This document shows positions 28,526-35,964 of a DNA stretch of 64,000 nt, piece after piece. Each line of letters opens with the position of its first letter. The first letter of the stretch is position 1. The notes below the pieces were generated by a model. The model was given only the letters and a program-made list of their open reading frames with translations. It had not been told where the DNA came from and did not search any database. This DNA comes from Aquisalinus luteolus (GTDB lineage: Bacteria; Pseudomonadota; Alphaproteobacteria; Caulobacterales; Parvularculaceae), in the NCBI RefSeq assembly GCF_009712425.2, contig NZ_VCJR02000001.1:1740001-1804000 (forward strand). Direction: 5' to 3'. Made by a program: the position numbers and the translations under genes.

Positions 28526-29089
28526 ATGAAGGGCTTCTTCTCAGACAGGAAGGGTATCGCTGCGACAGAGTTTGCGCTGATCATGCCGCTGCTCGTCATG
28601 CTGTCCCTTTCTATCTTCGAGCTGACCTTCCGTGTCCAGGCAGCCGATGAGCTGGACCGCTATACGTTCCAGTTGGGTGATTTCCTGTCGCGTTTCGCAG
28701 AGCTTACTGACGATGACATCGACGAGTTTTACGACATGTCCGACCGCATCATGCCGGGGGTCGAATACGAGGAAAGCTCGCTCTCCGTCATCATCGTCAG
28801 CATCGGTTTCGAGGAGGATGGCGACCCGGTGCTGCTATGGACACGGTCGCGAGGACCCGACCAGCTTGTCTATGATATCGAGACCGCTCGCGGCCTCGCC
28901 CCGCCGGGCCAGAGCATCATGCTGATCCGCACAAAGCTTTCGACGACAACGATGTTTTCCGTTTTTGGCGGAACGACACTGACTCTGGCGTCTGATTCAG
29001 TCTTCAAACCGCGCACGACACGCGCCATCGCCATCGATGGCGACCTCACCGATGTCGGCGAAGTGATTGTGGGATACGAAAATGAATAG
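28526..29089 (+). CDS. TadE/TadF-like pilus-assembly pseudopilin
   Basis: The 187-residue product repeats the architecture of its neighbour: GIAATEFALIMPLLVMLSLSIFEL forms the membrane helix near residues 10-33, followed by a periplasmic domain. The start follows the preceding stop after 21 bases and the end overlaps the next gene by 8 bases. This order resembles TadE-TadF-TadG sets. The precise partner is not known. Confidence 0.8.
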   Translation: MKGFFSDRKGIAATEFALIMPLLVMLSLSIFELTFRVQAADELDRYTFQLGDFLSRFAELTDDDIDEFYDMSDRIMPGVEYEESSLSVIIVSIGFEEDGDPVLLWTRSRGPDQLVYDIETARGLAPPGQSIMLIRTKLSTTTMFSVFGGTTLTLASDSVFKPRTTRAIAIDGDLTDVGEVIVGYENE

Positions 29090-30623
29090 GATAAGTTCAA
29101 CCCTGCGCCGCTTCAACAAGGCTTGCCGTGGCAACATCTCCGTACTGACGGCCTTCATGCTTCTGCCAATGTTTACTGCGGCAGGCCTCGCTGTGGACGG
29201 TGCCCGGGTCATGCTCCTGAAATACGAGCTTCAGGGAGCAGCAGACGCGGCAGCCCTCGCTGTCGGCACGACTTTCGACACGCAGGAGAAACTGGAGGCG
29301 CTTGCGACATCCTATGTCGCGCAGAACTTCCAGCTTTCGGGAGCGACCGTAAAATCGGTCAATGTTCAGTCGACAGCAGAGTCCGTAAAGATCACGGCGA
29401 ATGCCGAAATGAAGACCTATTTCATGAAGCTCGTCCGCAGCGAGGATATTTCGATCACGGCAAAGACTTCCGTCAACCGTGCCGGCGGCGGCCTGATGGT
29501 TGCCTTCGTCCTCGACAATACCGGCTCCATGTGGGGGGCGCTGAACGGCACCACCCGCATCGAGGCGCTGCGCTCTGCATCGCTCAGCCTGACCAGTTCC
29601 ATCTTCAACAAGGACGAAGAGACGGAACTGCGCGTCTCCGTCGTGCCCTATGCCTCGATGGTAAACCCTGGCAGTGTCGCCCCCTCCATCGTCGACACGA
29701 CGATCACGGATAATTTTCGCATCAAGGACCCCCAGGACCGCACTGGCCTCGACGATGACGAACTGGAAGTGCTGTCCTATCACGCGACGGACAAGACCCA
29801 GTGGAAGGGCTGCGTCTATGAGCGGCTTGGCGACGCTTCCTTCGACGACACCCCGCCAGCGACAACGAAATGGGAACCGCTGATCTGGCCGATCTACAAT
29901 GACAACCAGTATGAAGTCGAAACATCCGGCTCCGACCTCGGTGAAATCGACCCCGACACGGTCGACCCAGGCGGCGATCGCAACTCCAACCACTTCACCG
30001 GCCCGAATGTCGGTTGCCCGACGCCGATCACCCCGTTGACCGGCACTCGATCGGAAGTCGTCGGTGCCCTGAACGCGATGACCGCCTGGAACCGCGGTGG
30101 CACCTTCGCCGATATCGGCATGGCCTGGGGCATCCGCACCCTGTCGCCGGGCGAACCCTTCACCCAGTCGGCCAACTACAACGATCCCAAGACAGGTGTC
30201 GCCATCTGGGACTCCAACCGCTGGCGTCGGGCGATCGTGTTGATGACCGACGGCGACAACACAGTCTACAATGCAGGCAATGAAGGCAGCCGCGTTCAGG
30301 CAGGATCGGAAAGCTCCGACATTACCGGCTATGGTCGCCTCGGCGAGGCTCGCATGACCTCCATCCTCGGCACGTCGAACAGCACCACCGCCCGCAACGA
30401 GGTCGAGGACCGGCTGGAGGACCTGTGCGATGAGGCGAAATCGCAAGGCATCACGATCTATACGGTCGTCTTCGCCTCCAGCGCCAATACCGGCACGCGC
30501 CAGCTCTATGAGAGCTGCGCCTCCGACCCCGGCAAATACTGGTTCGCACCCTCGGCAGATTCCCTCGACAACGCTTTCGGCGCCATCGGCTCTGAGCTGA
30601 ACAAGCTGCGCATTACGCGGTAA
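29082..30623 (+). CDS. TadG-like protein with von Willebrand A domain
   Basis: The 513-residue product begins with a TadG-type segment (GNISVLTAFMLLPMFTAAGLAVDGARVMLLK) that anchors it, then a von Willebrand factor A domain from about residue 140, with a MIDAS-like metal site (VLDNTGSM, the conserved DxSxS having N and G substitutions), and a C-terminal Rossmann-like part with VLMTDGDN (second MIDAS acidic residue). VWA-containing TadG proteins are thought to act in pilus anchoring or stabilisation at the envelope. The ATG at 29082 is used because it follows a GGGATA region inside the preceding gene and starts MNRISSTLRR, placing the helix as in the family. Confidence 0.85.
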   Translation: MNRISSTLRRFNKACRGNISVLTAFMLLPMFTAAGLAVDGARVMLLKYELQGAADAAALAVGTTFDTQEKLEALATSYVAQNFQLSGATVKSVNVQSTAESVKITANAEMKTYFMKLVRSEDISITAKTSVNRAGGGLMVAFVLDNTGSMWGALNGTTRIEALRSASLSLTSSIFNKDEETELRVSVVPYASMVNPGSVAPSIVDTTITDNFRIKDPQDRTGLDDDELEVLSYHATDKTQWKGCVYERLGDASFDDTPPATTKWEPLIWPIYNDNQYEVETSGSDLGEIDPDTVDPGGDRNSNHFTGPNVGCPTPITPLTGTRSEVVGALNAMTAWNRGGTFADIGMAWGIRTLSPGEPFTQSANYNDPKTGVAIWDSNRWRRAIVLMTDGDNTVYNAGNEGSRVQAGSESSDITGYGRLGEARMTSILGTSNSTTARNEVEDRLEDLCDEAKSQGITIYTVVFASSANTGTRQLYESCASDPGKYWFAPSADSLDNAFGAIGSELNKLRITR

Positions 30624-30640
30624 GTGAGGGACAGTTTGTG

Positions 30641-30703
30641 GTTAGAAGTTTTTAGTGGGCCGCAGCTTACCCCTCTTAAAACTCCTAACTAAAAACTCTC
30701 AAC
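30641..30703. repeat. 16-bp imperfect inverted repeat with AT-rich arms
   Basis: GTTAGAAGTTTTTAGT (30641-30656) pairs with ACTAAAAACTCTCAAC (30688-30703), 14 of 16 positions complementary, enclosing 31 bases. It starts 17 bases after the tadG stop. No T-run follows the right arm, so it is not a typical terminator. It differs in composition from the surroundings. Confidence 0.5.
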
Positions 30704-30746
30704 TACTCCCCAAACTTATCCCCGCCCCTCCGTACCCGTCTATTCT

Positions 30747-30949
30747 CTCCCCAAGCCCGGTGAGAACCGGGCGGAGGTCTCTGGCTTTCGGGCGATCTAC
30801 CCGCCAGCCAAGGGCAACAGGCATTCCTGCCGCCGGGAGGGGCGAGCGCGCGTCGGCGCCCGTGGCAGGGATCGGCATTCCGCCCAGACGGGCGGACGCG
30901 AGAGCTCCCTCAGGGCCGCGCACCAGAATGCCGCCGTGGCGGGCGATCT
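30747..30949 (+). ncRNA. Candidate structured RNA, unidentified
   Basis: This GC-rich stretch has no convincing protein frame but many compensatory inverted repeats. GCCCGGT/ACCGGGC (30755-30761, 30766-30772) closes a GAGA tetraloop. A long-range stem CCCGCCA/TGGCGGG (30800-30806, 30937-30943) encloses CCTGCC/GGCAGG (30826-30831, 30864-30869) and the 8-bp CGGCATTC/GAATGCCG (30873-30880, 30926-30933), the last holding two further hairpins. Thus the fold looks like a three-way junction. CGGG/CCCG at 30789-30803 would compete with the long-range stem. Direct repeats GGGCGATCT and GGCATTCC add alternative partners. The strand is a guess, by position before the small gene. I do not recognise a known family. 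Confidence 0.4.
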
Positions 30950-31077
30950 GCGCTTCAACGCATATCGCACTCACGCAATAACGCATTGGAAAACGCCTTC
31001 CACGGGCCTTCCTCCTGTCTTCAACGCCGCCGGGAGAACCGGCGGTGCCCTTCCCGCTGTCCAGCTTTAAGGAGACA

Positions 31078-31218
31078 ATGATGCCACGCCAGCGCACCGA
31101 ACAATTCCGCAACCGCAAGCCATCCGATCACCGCCGTGCTTTCCTCGCCCGCCGCCTGCGCCGGGAGGTGAAAGCCGTCCGCGCATTGCGCGAACAACGC
31201 GCTGCATTGCGGGAGTAA
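31078..31218 (+). CDS. 46-residue arginine-rich small protein
   Basis: An ATG-ATG pair at 31078 with AAGGAGA 4-5 bases upstream opens a 46-codon frame to TAA at 31216. The protein begins MMPRQRTEQFRNRK and is exceptionally basic (about 14 arginines and 2 lysines in 46), with repeated RRA/LRRE patterns suggesting a helical nucleic-acid- or ribosome-binding peptide. A hairpin CCGCCGG/CCGGCGG (31027-31033, 31039-31045) stands just upstream, and the structured RNA candidate further up. No homologue is known to me. Confidence 0.55.
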   Translation: MMPRQRTEQFRNRKPSDHRRAFLARRLRREVKAVRALREQRAALRE

Positions 31219-31440
31219 CCGCTAGACTGCCCGACATTTCCAGCATGATTGCCACGACGCTACGCTTTTCAAGCCATCGGGATGGTCCTCCTGCGAATCG
31301 ACAAATTCAGTTTTCCATCAAAACGCTTCGTAGACTAGCGAATTTGATTTACTCGCAGCATTCGTTATAAATAGCACAGGGGGGATTGCGTCCAAGCAGT
31401 TCCATCGAGTGTCCAGTTTCATTCTGTGCAAGGATCTGTT
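31219..31440. other. Intergenic region before the lipoprotein gene
   Basis: This AT-richer gap holds a promoter candidate (described separately) but no gene that I can support. Confidence 0.5.
31345..31372 (+). promoter_or_regulatory. Promoter candidate for the lipoprotein gene
   Basis: TTGATT at 31345-31350 and TATAAA at 31367-31372 are spaced by 16 bases. The -10 element is close to consensus and lies about 70 bases upstream of the chosen start. Confidence 0.5.
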
Positions 31441-33582
31441 TTGTCTTATAAGTCTTTTCTCGTTACCGCGTCGCTGTTCTTTTTCACCCTCACATCCTGC
31501 GCCACCGGCCCTGTCGAAATGTCAGATACGGTTTCCTCCTATGGCCCGGTCAGTGTTGATCGCGTTGCGAACCACCCTGAAACCGGCTTCTTTTATGCAA
31601 GATATCTGGGAGATACCTATAAGCCGTCCAAGTTATGGGGCGGTTACATCACCCCTGAACAGAAACTGTTTGTGGTCGATGCAGCGATAGAGGTGAAGAC
31701 TGCCGGCACCGAGCCCTATTATCGTGTTCACTTCTATCCCCGGGATATAGACCAGTCGATTATCACTGGCTGGCCAGAATGGTTTTCGATCAAGATGAGC
31801 CCGGTACTGGGGGGGAAGCAAAAAATCACCCTCCACGCCCGCCTGCCTGAAGATCGTACACTGGATGCACAGGGCAAGCTGTCCACGGACTGGACCTATT
31901 GCAGCGCCTGCATCGCCTCGTTCGACAGCAAAACCGCGCGCTATTATCGCGGGATGCCGACAATGAGATCCAGCATCAGTGACGAAGGCAATATCCTGTT
32001 TTATGCCTCGCCGACGATCAGGCCCGACGCCTTCGGCCAGGCAGCGATCGAAAAAGCTGGCGCGGTCTACGCAGAGCGCGAACAGGACAGGCTGATCGCT
32101 GAAGAAAAAGCCAGACTGGCGGAAGAACAAGCGGCGGAAGAACAACGCCTCTACGGCGCTGCCCGAGCTGAATACGCGACCCTCGAAAAAGAATTCTTTG
32201 CCCTTTCCCTGACCGGTGGGCGGAAGGCATCGTGCGGTGACCTCGATCTGGAGGAGCCGCCCCACCCCGCTGATGCTTTTCCGGAGGAGTATGAATATAT
32301 CGCCGAGGACAATGCCGAGGCCTTCGAGCGCCATATGAATTGTGTCATCGGCATGCTCACAGAGATCGATTTCGATATCTACCAACAGCAAATCGATGAA
32401 TTGAACGAGATCGAGACATTGTTATGGCCAGCCGTCCACCTGCCGGAAGACCAGCGGCTCACCCCTCTCGACCTCGATACCATGCTGGCCGAACAGGAAG
32501 ACTACCTCCAAGAGGTCGAAGCGCGATACGAAGAGAACGGCAAAGATCTTCAATATGCCTATAATGACTGGTTCGAGTATCAGGACGAACAGGCGGAATT
32601 GGCCCGCAAAGCCTGGATAGAAGAAGAAACTCAGGTCTGCCTGATGGGCTTGGCCGCCGCGGGCAACCTCACGCCCTATTCGCAGGGATATTGCCGCGGC
32701 CTAGCCGAACAGGGCTATAGCGGCTCCGACGCAGCCATGATGAATAACAGGCTGGCGATGCAAAACCGTCGGCGTCCCGGCGGTGGTGCTCAAGGAAACC
32801 TCCTCTATCAGCGCCCGGGTATGCAGACTTTCGACGTACAGGGAATGATGGACAACGCCCGTGCCGCGGCCAATGGCAACACCCAGGCCCTTTGGGATCG
32901 CAACGGCGCAATCAGGACTTCCCGCGCCCCCGGCGTACCCGTCGGTGGTGGTGTGCCCAACAAACGGCGTTCGCAGAGAAGTACTGCCGATGGCGGCCCC
33001 ACGCCATCGACCCTAGCGACGGCAGACACGAATCTTCCCGATGCAACAGACCGGTCTCGGTCTGCCGGGACCAGCACGGCATCTTCCTCTGATGCGACCT
33101 CCGGTGAAGATGCTTTCCCGACCCGTCACTATGTTACCTTCATCATGGAAGAGGACATGCAGAATGGCGAGATAAAGAACTTCTCGGGTGCTCGCGTCAG
33201 TATTCCGGGCACCGGCGATACAGGCCGGATTGGACGGATCGAACCGTTCGTTACCAGCACCCGGACGTGCAGCGCCAATTCACCTATGCAAGCCACGCTG
33301 CGTGAAGTTGTATACGTGATCTGGGACGATGCGACCCATGAACAGGTCGCAGCTATGGAACAACGCGCCGCGAACGACCCGTTCCTGGAAATCGCGCCTT
33401 ATGGGCTTTCCGGCTCGGCCAGCAATGACTTCGATACCGTCAAGGCGGCCATCGGATCGTCCTATCGTGGCCAACCGGTCTACTGGATGCCGAGTCATCG
33501 TTTTGTCGACCAGAATGGCGGCAGTGACTGCAGGACAGTGGTCTGGAACGGTGTGTACGAACAGCGCCTGCCGGTACGGTAA
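31441..33582 (+). CDS. Large lipoprotein of unknown function
   Basis: The 713-residue product begins with a lipoprotein signal: MSYKSFLVTASLFFFTLTSC, lipobox LTSC with the lipidated cysteine at residue 20. The middle (about 205-400) is acidic and coiled-coil prone (EREQDRLIAEEKARLAEEQ). It is followed by a Gly/Arg/Ser-rich disordered linker (about 455-555) and a C-terminal globular part with two cysteines. The start is set at the TTG at 31441, which has AAGGA 6 bases ahead; a GTG five codons upstream has no such site. I recognise no homologue. It is convergent with the next gene. Confidence 0.7.
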   Translation: MSYKSFLVTASLFFFTLTSCATGPVEMSDTVSSYGPVSVDRVANHPETGFFYARYLGDTYKPSKLWGGYITPEQKLFVVDAAIEVKTAGTEPYYRVHFYPRDIDQSIITGWPEWFSIKMSPVLGGKQKITLHARLPEDRTLDAQGKLSTDWTYCSACIASFDSKTARYYRGMPTMRSSISDEGNILFYASPTIRPDAFGQAAIEKAGAVYAEREQDRLIAEEKARLAEEQAAEEQRLYGAARAEYATLEKEFFALSLTGGRKASCGDLDLEEPPHPADAFPEEYEYIAEDNAEAFERHMNCVIGMLTEIDFDIYQQQIDELNEIETLLWPAVHLPEDQRLTPLDLDTMLAEQEDYLQEVEARYEENGKDLQYAYNDWFEYQDEQAELARKAWIEEETQVCLMGLAAAGNLTPYSQGYCRGLAEQGYSGSDAAMMNNRLAMQNRRRPGGGAQGNLLYQRPGMQTFDVQGMMDNARAAANGNTQALWDRNGAIRTSRAPGVPVGGGVPNKRRSQRSTADGGPTPSTLATADTNLPDATDRSRSAGTSTASSSDATSGEDAFPTRHYVTFIMEEDMQNGEIKNFSGARVSIPGTGDTGRIGRIEPFVTSTRTCSANSPMQATLREVVYVIWDDATHEQVAAMEQRAANDPFLEIAPYGLSGSASNDFDTVKAAIGSSYRGQPVYWMPSHRFVDQNGGSDCRTVVWNGVYEQRLPVR

Positions 33583-33607
33583 ATCTGGCCGCAGGAATTT
33601 GATCGCC

Positions 33608-34243
33608 CTAACCGATAACCGGCGCATCGGGTCGGTTGCCGGCTGCCCAGTCGGTCAGGTGGTTCAGTTCCTCGATCCACGGCTCGACAGCCGGCCAATC
33701 GGCCTTCGTCGCATCGACAGCAGCCTGTTGGGCAGCATCCACCTCGCCCTGCATTGCCTCGGTGTCGTGCTCCAGCGTCACCCCCATCGCCTCTTCCATG
33801 GCAGCAATGGATTCCTCTTTCTGCTCAGGTGTCAGATACGGGCTCTCCTCGATATCCCTGATCATGGCTTTCAGCTCGGCGATCGCCGCTGAGTCTTTTT
33901 CTTCTTCGCTGGGCTCCGCAGCACGCTCAGCTCGTTCCTGTTCCAGCCGTTCCTGCTCTTCCATGGCATTGACCGCCGCATAGATGCGCTCTGCCCGTGC
34001 GTCATAAGCATCGTTGGAGGCATAGCTGCGATCCGTCACCAGATCCGCCTTGGCGGCGAAAAAGGCGGCGATGACATCCTCATATTCGGCAGCATTGGCC
34101 TTGTAGTCCATCTGCAGCTCGACCACCTCGATCTCGGTCTCGATCCAGTGTTTCACCTCGTCAGACGTCAACGGCTCGTCTGCCGCGAAAGCGGACCCGG
34201 CGAAAAGCAGGATGATCGAGAATAATGCAGCGCGAATAGCCAT
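33608..34243 (-). CDS. Exported acidic helical protein of unknown function
   Basis: The 211-residue product has a signal peptide MAIRAALFSIILLFAGSAFA cleaved before ADEP. The mature protein is acidic, alanine- and glutamate-rich, and highly helical, with a charged coiled-coil-like middle (QERLEQERAERAAEPSEEE) near residues 100-120. It has no cysteines. It is convergent with the lipoprotein gene and divergent from the ribosomal operon. A perfect palindrome GGCTTATAAGCC lies at 34262-34273, 18 bases before its start codon. Confidence 0.7.
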   Translation of the reverse strand: MAIRAALFSIILLFAGSAFAADEPLTSDEVKHWIETEIEVVELQMDYKANAAEYEDVIAAFFAAKADLVTDRSYASNDAYDARAERIYAAVNAMEEQERLEQERAERAAEPSEEEKDSAAIAELKAMIRDIEESPYLTPEQKEESIAAMEEAMGVTLEHDTEAMQGEVDAAQQAAVDATKADWPAVEPWIEELNHLTDWAAGNRPDAPVIG

Positions 34244-34309
34244 GGCCTGTCTCCCCTTTTAGGCTTATAAGCCCTCATAATTGAGGAAATCCCCTTCACC
34301 GTAAACCTC

Positions 34310-34338
34310 TTGCCACAGGCCCGATCCTCGGCTATAGC
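34310..34338 (+). promoter_or_regulatory. Promoter of the rpsF operon
   Basis: TTGCCA (34310-34315) and TATAGC (34333-34338) are spaced by 17 bases. This is the best promoter-like pair between the divergent genes and would give a leader of about 135 bases. Confidence 0.6.
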
Positions 34339-34344
34339 CCGCCG

Positions 34345-34479
34345 TTCACGAGCGACGGTCGTCAGCGCCAGTACTCCATAGTGGCTGGTAGTGCGGGATG
34401 GTCCCGCCAGTTGCCGAGCCGAAGGTCGCCAGGGCCCTCCGCCCTGCCGGTCTCCGTCGCCTCACAGGAGAAGGCCATA
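34345..34479 (+). promoter_or_regulatory. Structured leader of the S6-S18-L9 operon
   Basis: The untranslated leader holds two clear hairpins: GCGGGA/TCCCGC (34393-34398, 34402-34407) and CAGGGC/GCCCTG (34430-34435, 34441-34446), the second followed by CCGGTCTCCG. S6:S18 autoregulation through a CCG-containing leader structure is known in many bacteria; the sequence here is compatible but I cannot fold it rigorously. Confidence 0.4.
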
Positions 34480-34878
34480 ATGCCACTTTACGAACACGTG
34501 TTCATCGCACGTCAGGACATCTCCCCTGCACAGGTGGAATCCCTGACAGACAGCCTCCAATCCATCGTGAAAGAAAACGGCGGCAAGATCGCCAAGCACG
34601 AATATTGGGGCCTGCGCAACATGCAGTACAAGATCAAGAAAAACCGCAAGGGCCACTATACCCTCATGAACATTGAGGCCCCGGCTGCGGCGATCACCGA
34701 GCTTGAGCGCCAGATGAAGATCAACGAGGACATCCTCCGCTTCATGACCCTGCGCGTCGAAGAGCACGATACAGACCCGTCACCCGTCATGTCCCGCCGC
34801 AGCGATGACCGTGGCGATCGCGGCGACCGTGGGGATCGTGGCGAGCGCCGCGACAACCGCGACCGCGACCGTAACTAG
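34480..34878 (+). CDS. rpsF: 30S ribosomal protein S6
   Basis: It binds 16S rRNA with S18 in the platform of the small subunit. The 132-residue product begins [20 protein letters not shown] and contains [20 protein letters not shown]. The C-terminal 30 residues form a low-complexity Arg/Asp/Gly tail (repeated DRGDRG). The ATG at 34480 has AGGAGAAGG before it; in-frame upstream codons are ignored. The order rpsF, rpsR, rplI is standard, spaced 23 and 5 bases. Confidence 0.97.
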   Translation: MPLYEHVFIARQDISPAQVESLTDSLQSIVKENGGKIAKHEYWGLRNMQYKIKKNRKGHYTLMNIEAPAAAITELERQMKINEDILRFMTLRVEEHDTDPSPVMSRRSDDRGDRGDRGDRGERRDNRDRDRN

Positions 34879-34901
34879 GACCAGAGAAAGGAACAGGACC
34901 A

Positions 34902-35126
34902 ATGGCAAAACCGTTTTTCCGTCGCCGCAAGACCTGCCCGTTCTCCGGCGAGAACGCCCCGAAAATCGACCACAAGGACCCGCGCCTGCTTCAGCGTTAC
35001 ATCTCTGAAAAAGGCAAGATCGTCCCGTCGCGCATTTCGGCGGTATCCCAGAAGAAACAGCGTGAGCTGGCCCGTGCGATCAAACGCGCGCGCTTCCTCG
35101 CCCTGCTGCCATTCGTAGGGGAGTAA
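34902..35126 (+). CDS. rpsR: 30S ribosomal protein S18
   Basis: A 74-residue product starting [20 protein letters not shown], with the family core [20 protein letters not shown] and [18 protein letters not shown]. It lies between S6 and L9 genes. Confidence 0.98.
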   Translation: MAKPFFRRRKTCPFSGENAPKIDHKDPRLLQRYISEKGKIVPSRISAVSQKKQRELARAIKRARFLALLPFVGE

Positions 35127-35131
35127 GAACC

Positions 35132-35782
35132 ATGGAAGTCATTCTGCTTGAACGCGTCGAGAATCTCGGCGGCATCGGCGACACCGTGTCCGTCAAGGCC
35201 GGCTTCGCCCGCAACTTCCTCCTGCCGCGCGGCAAGGCGCTGCGCGCCACGGTGAAGAACCAGAAGATCTTCGAAGCCCAGCGCGCCGAGATCGAAGCCC
35301 GCAACGAGGAAGCCAAGAAAGCTGCCTCCGGTGAAGCCGGCAAGCTGGACGGCACGTCCTACGTGCTTATCCGTCAGGCTTCTGACATGGGCATGCTGTA
35401 CGGCTCCGTTTCCTCCCGCGACATCGCTGCCGCGATCGGGGAAGCAGGCTTCAATGTCAGCCGCAACCAGGTTGTCCTCGACAAGCCGCTGAAGACCCTT
35501 GGCATCACCGACATCCGCGTGTTCCTGCACCCGGAAGTCGCCGTCACGGTCTCCATCAACATCGCCCGCTCGCAGGAAGAGGCAGAAGCCCAGGCCCGCG
35601 GCGAGAATGTTCTGGCCCGCACCGATGACGAGATCGAGGAAGCCGCCGGCGACGCCGCCGTCGACAACGAGATCCTGGCCGACCAGGCTGTATCTCCGGA
35701 AGAAGTCCTCGACGAACCGGGTATCACCACCGCTGCCGATGCAGTCGAAAGCGACGCTGGCGAGGAAGAGAAAGACGCGTAA
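35132..35782 (+). CDS. rplI: 50S ribosomal protein L9
   Basis: The 216-residue product begins [36 protein letters not shown]-like (canonical N-terminal domain, about residues 1-50). A helix connects it to the C-terminal domain that ends near 150. An extra acidic 55-60 residue tail ([14 protein letters not shown] through [10 protein letters not shown]) makes it longer than Escherichia coli L9; such tails are common in alphaproteobacteria. Confidence 0.96.
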   Translation: MEVILLERVENLGGIGDTVSVKAGFARNFLLPRGKALRATVKNQKIFEAQRAEIEARNEEAKKAASGEAGKLDGTSYVLIRQASDMGMLYGSVSSRDIAAAIGEAGFNVSRNQVVLDKPLKTLGITDIRVFLHPEVAVTVSINIARSQEEAEAQARGENVLARTDDEIEEAAGDAAVDNEILADQAVSPEEVLDEPGITTAADAVESDAGEEEKDA

Positions 35783-35811
35783 GCGCCTGCTCTCAAAGCC
35801 AGTAGAAATCA

Positions 35812-35844
35812 AGCCCCGGCTGCAGTTCAGCCGGGGCTTTTTTT
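35812..35844 (+). terminator. Strong terminator after rplI
   Basis: An 11-bp perfect stem AGCCCCGGCTG (35812-35822) with CAGCCGGGGCT (35828-35838), loop CAGTT, is followed by a run of T residues (35839-35844). It sits 30 bases after the rplI stop. Confidence 0.9.
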
Positions 35845-35964
35845 ATCCCTTTTGCGGCTTACAGGCTGTGGAAAAATCAGTACCGCGATATTTCAATGGC
35901 TTAGCGAATCAATAGAAAATTTTAGATGGTCCAAGCGCAATGTTTGCGTTAACCAAACATCATC

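Noticed and set aside
30655-31118. Longer open frames in both directions across the structured region (108 codons plus strand, 139 codons minus strand)
   Set aside because: They have no ribosome-binding site, low-complexity Arg/Pro/Gly composition and run across perfect hairpins, which fits high-GC chance frames and not genes.
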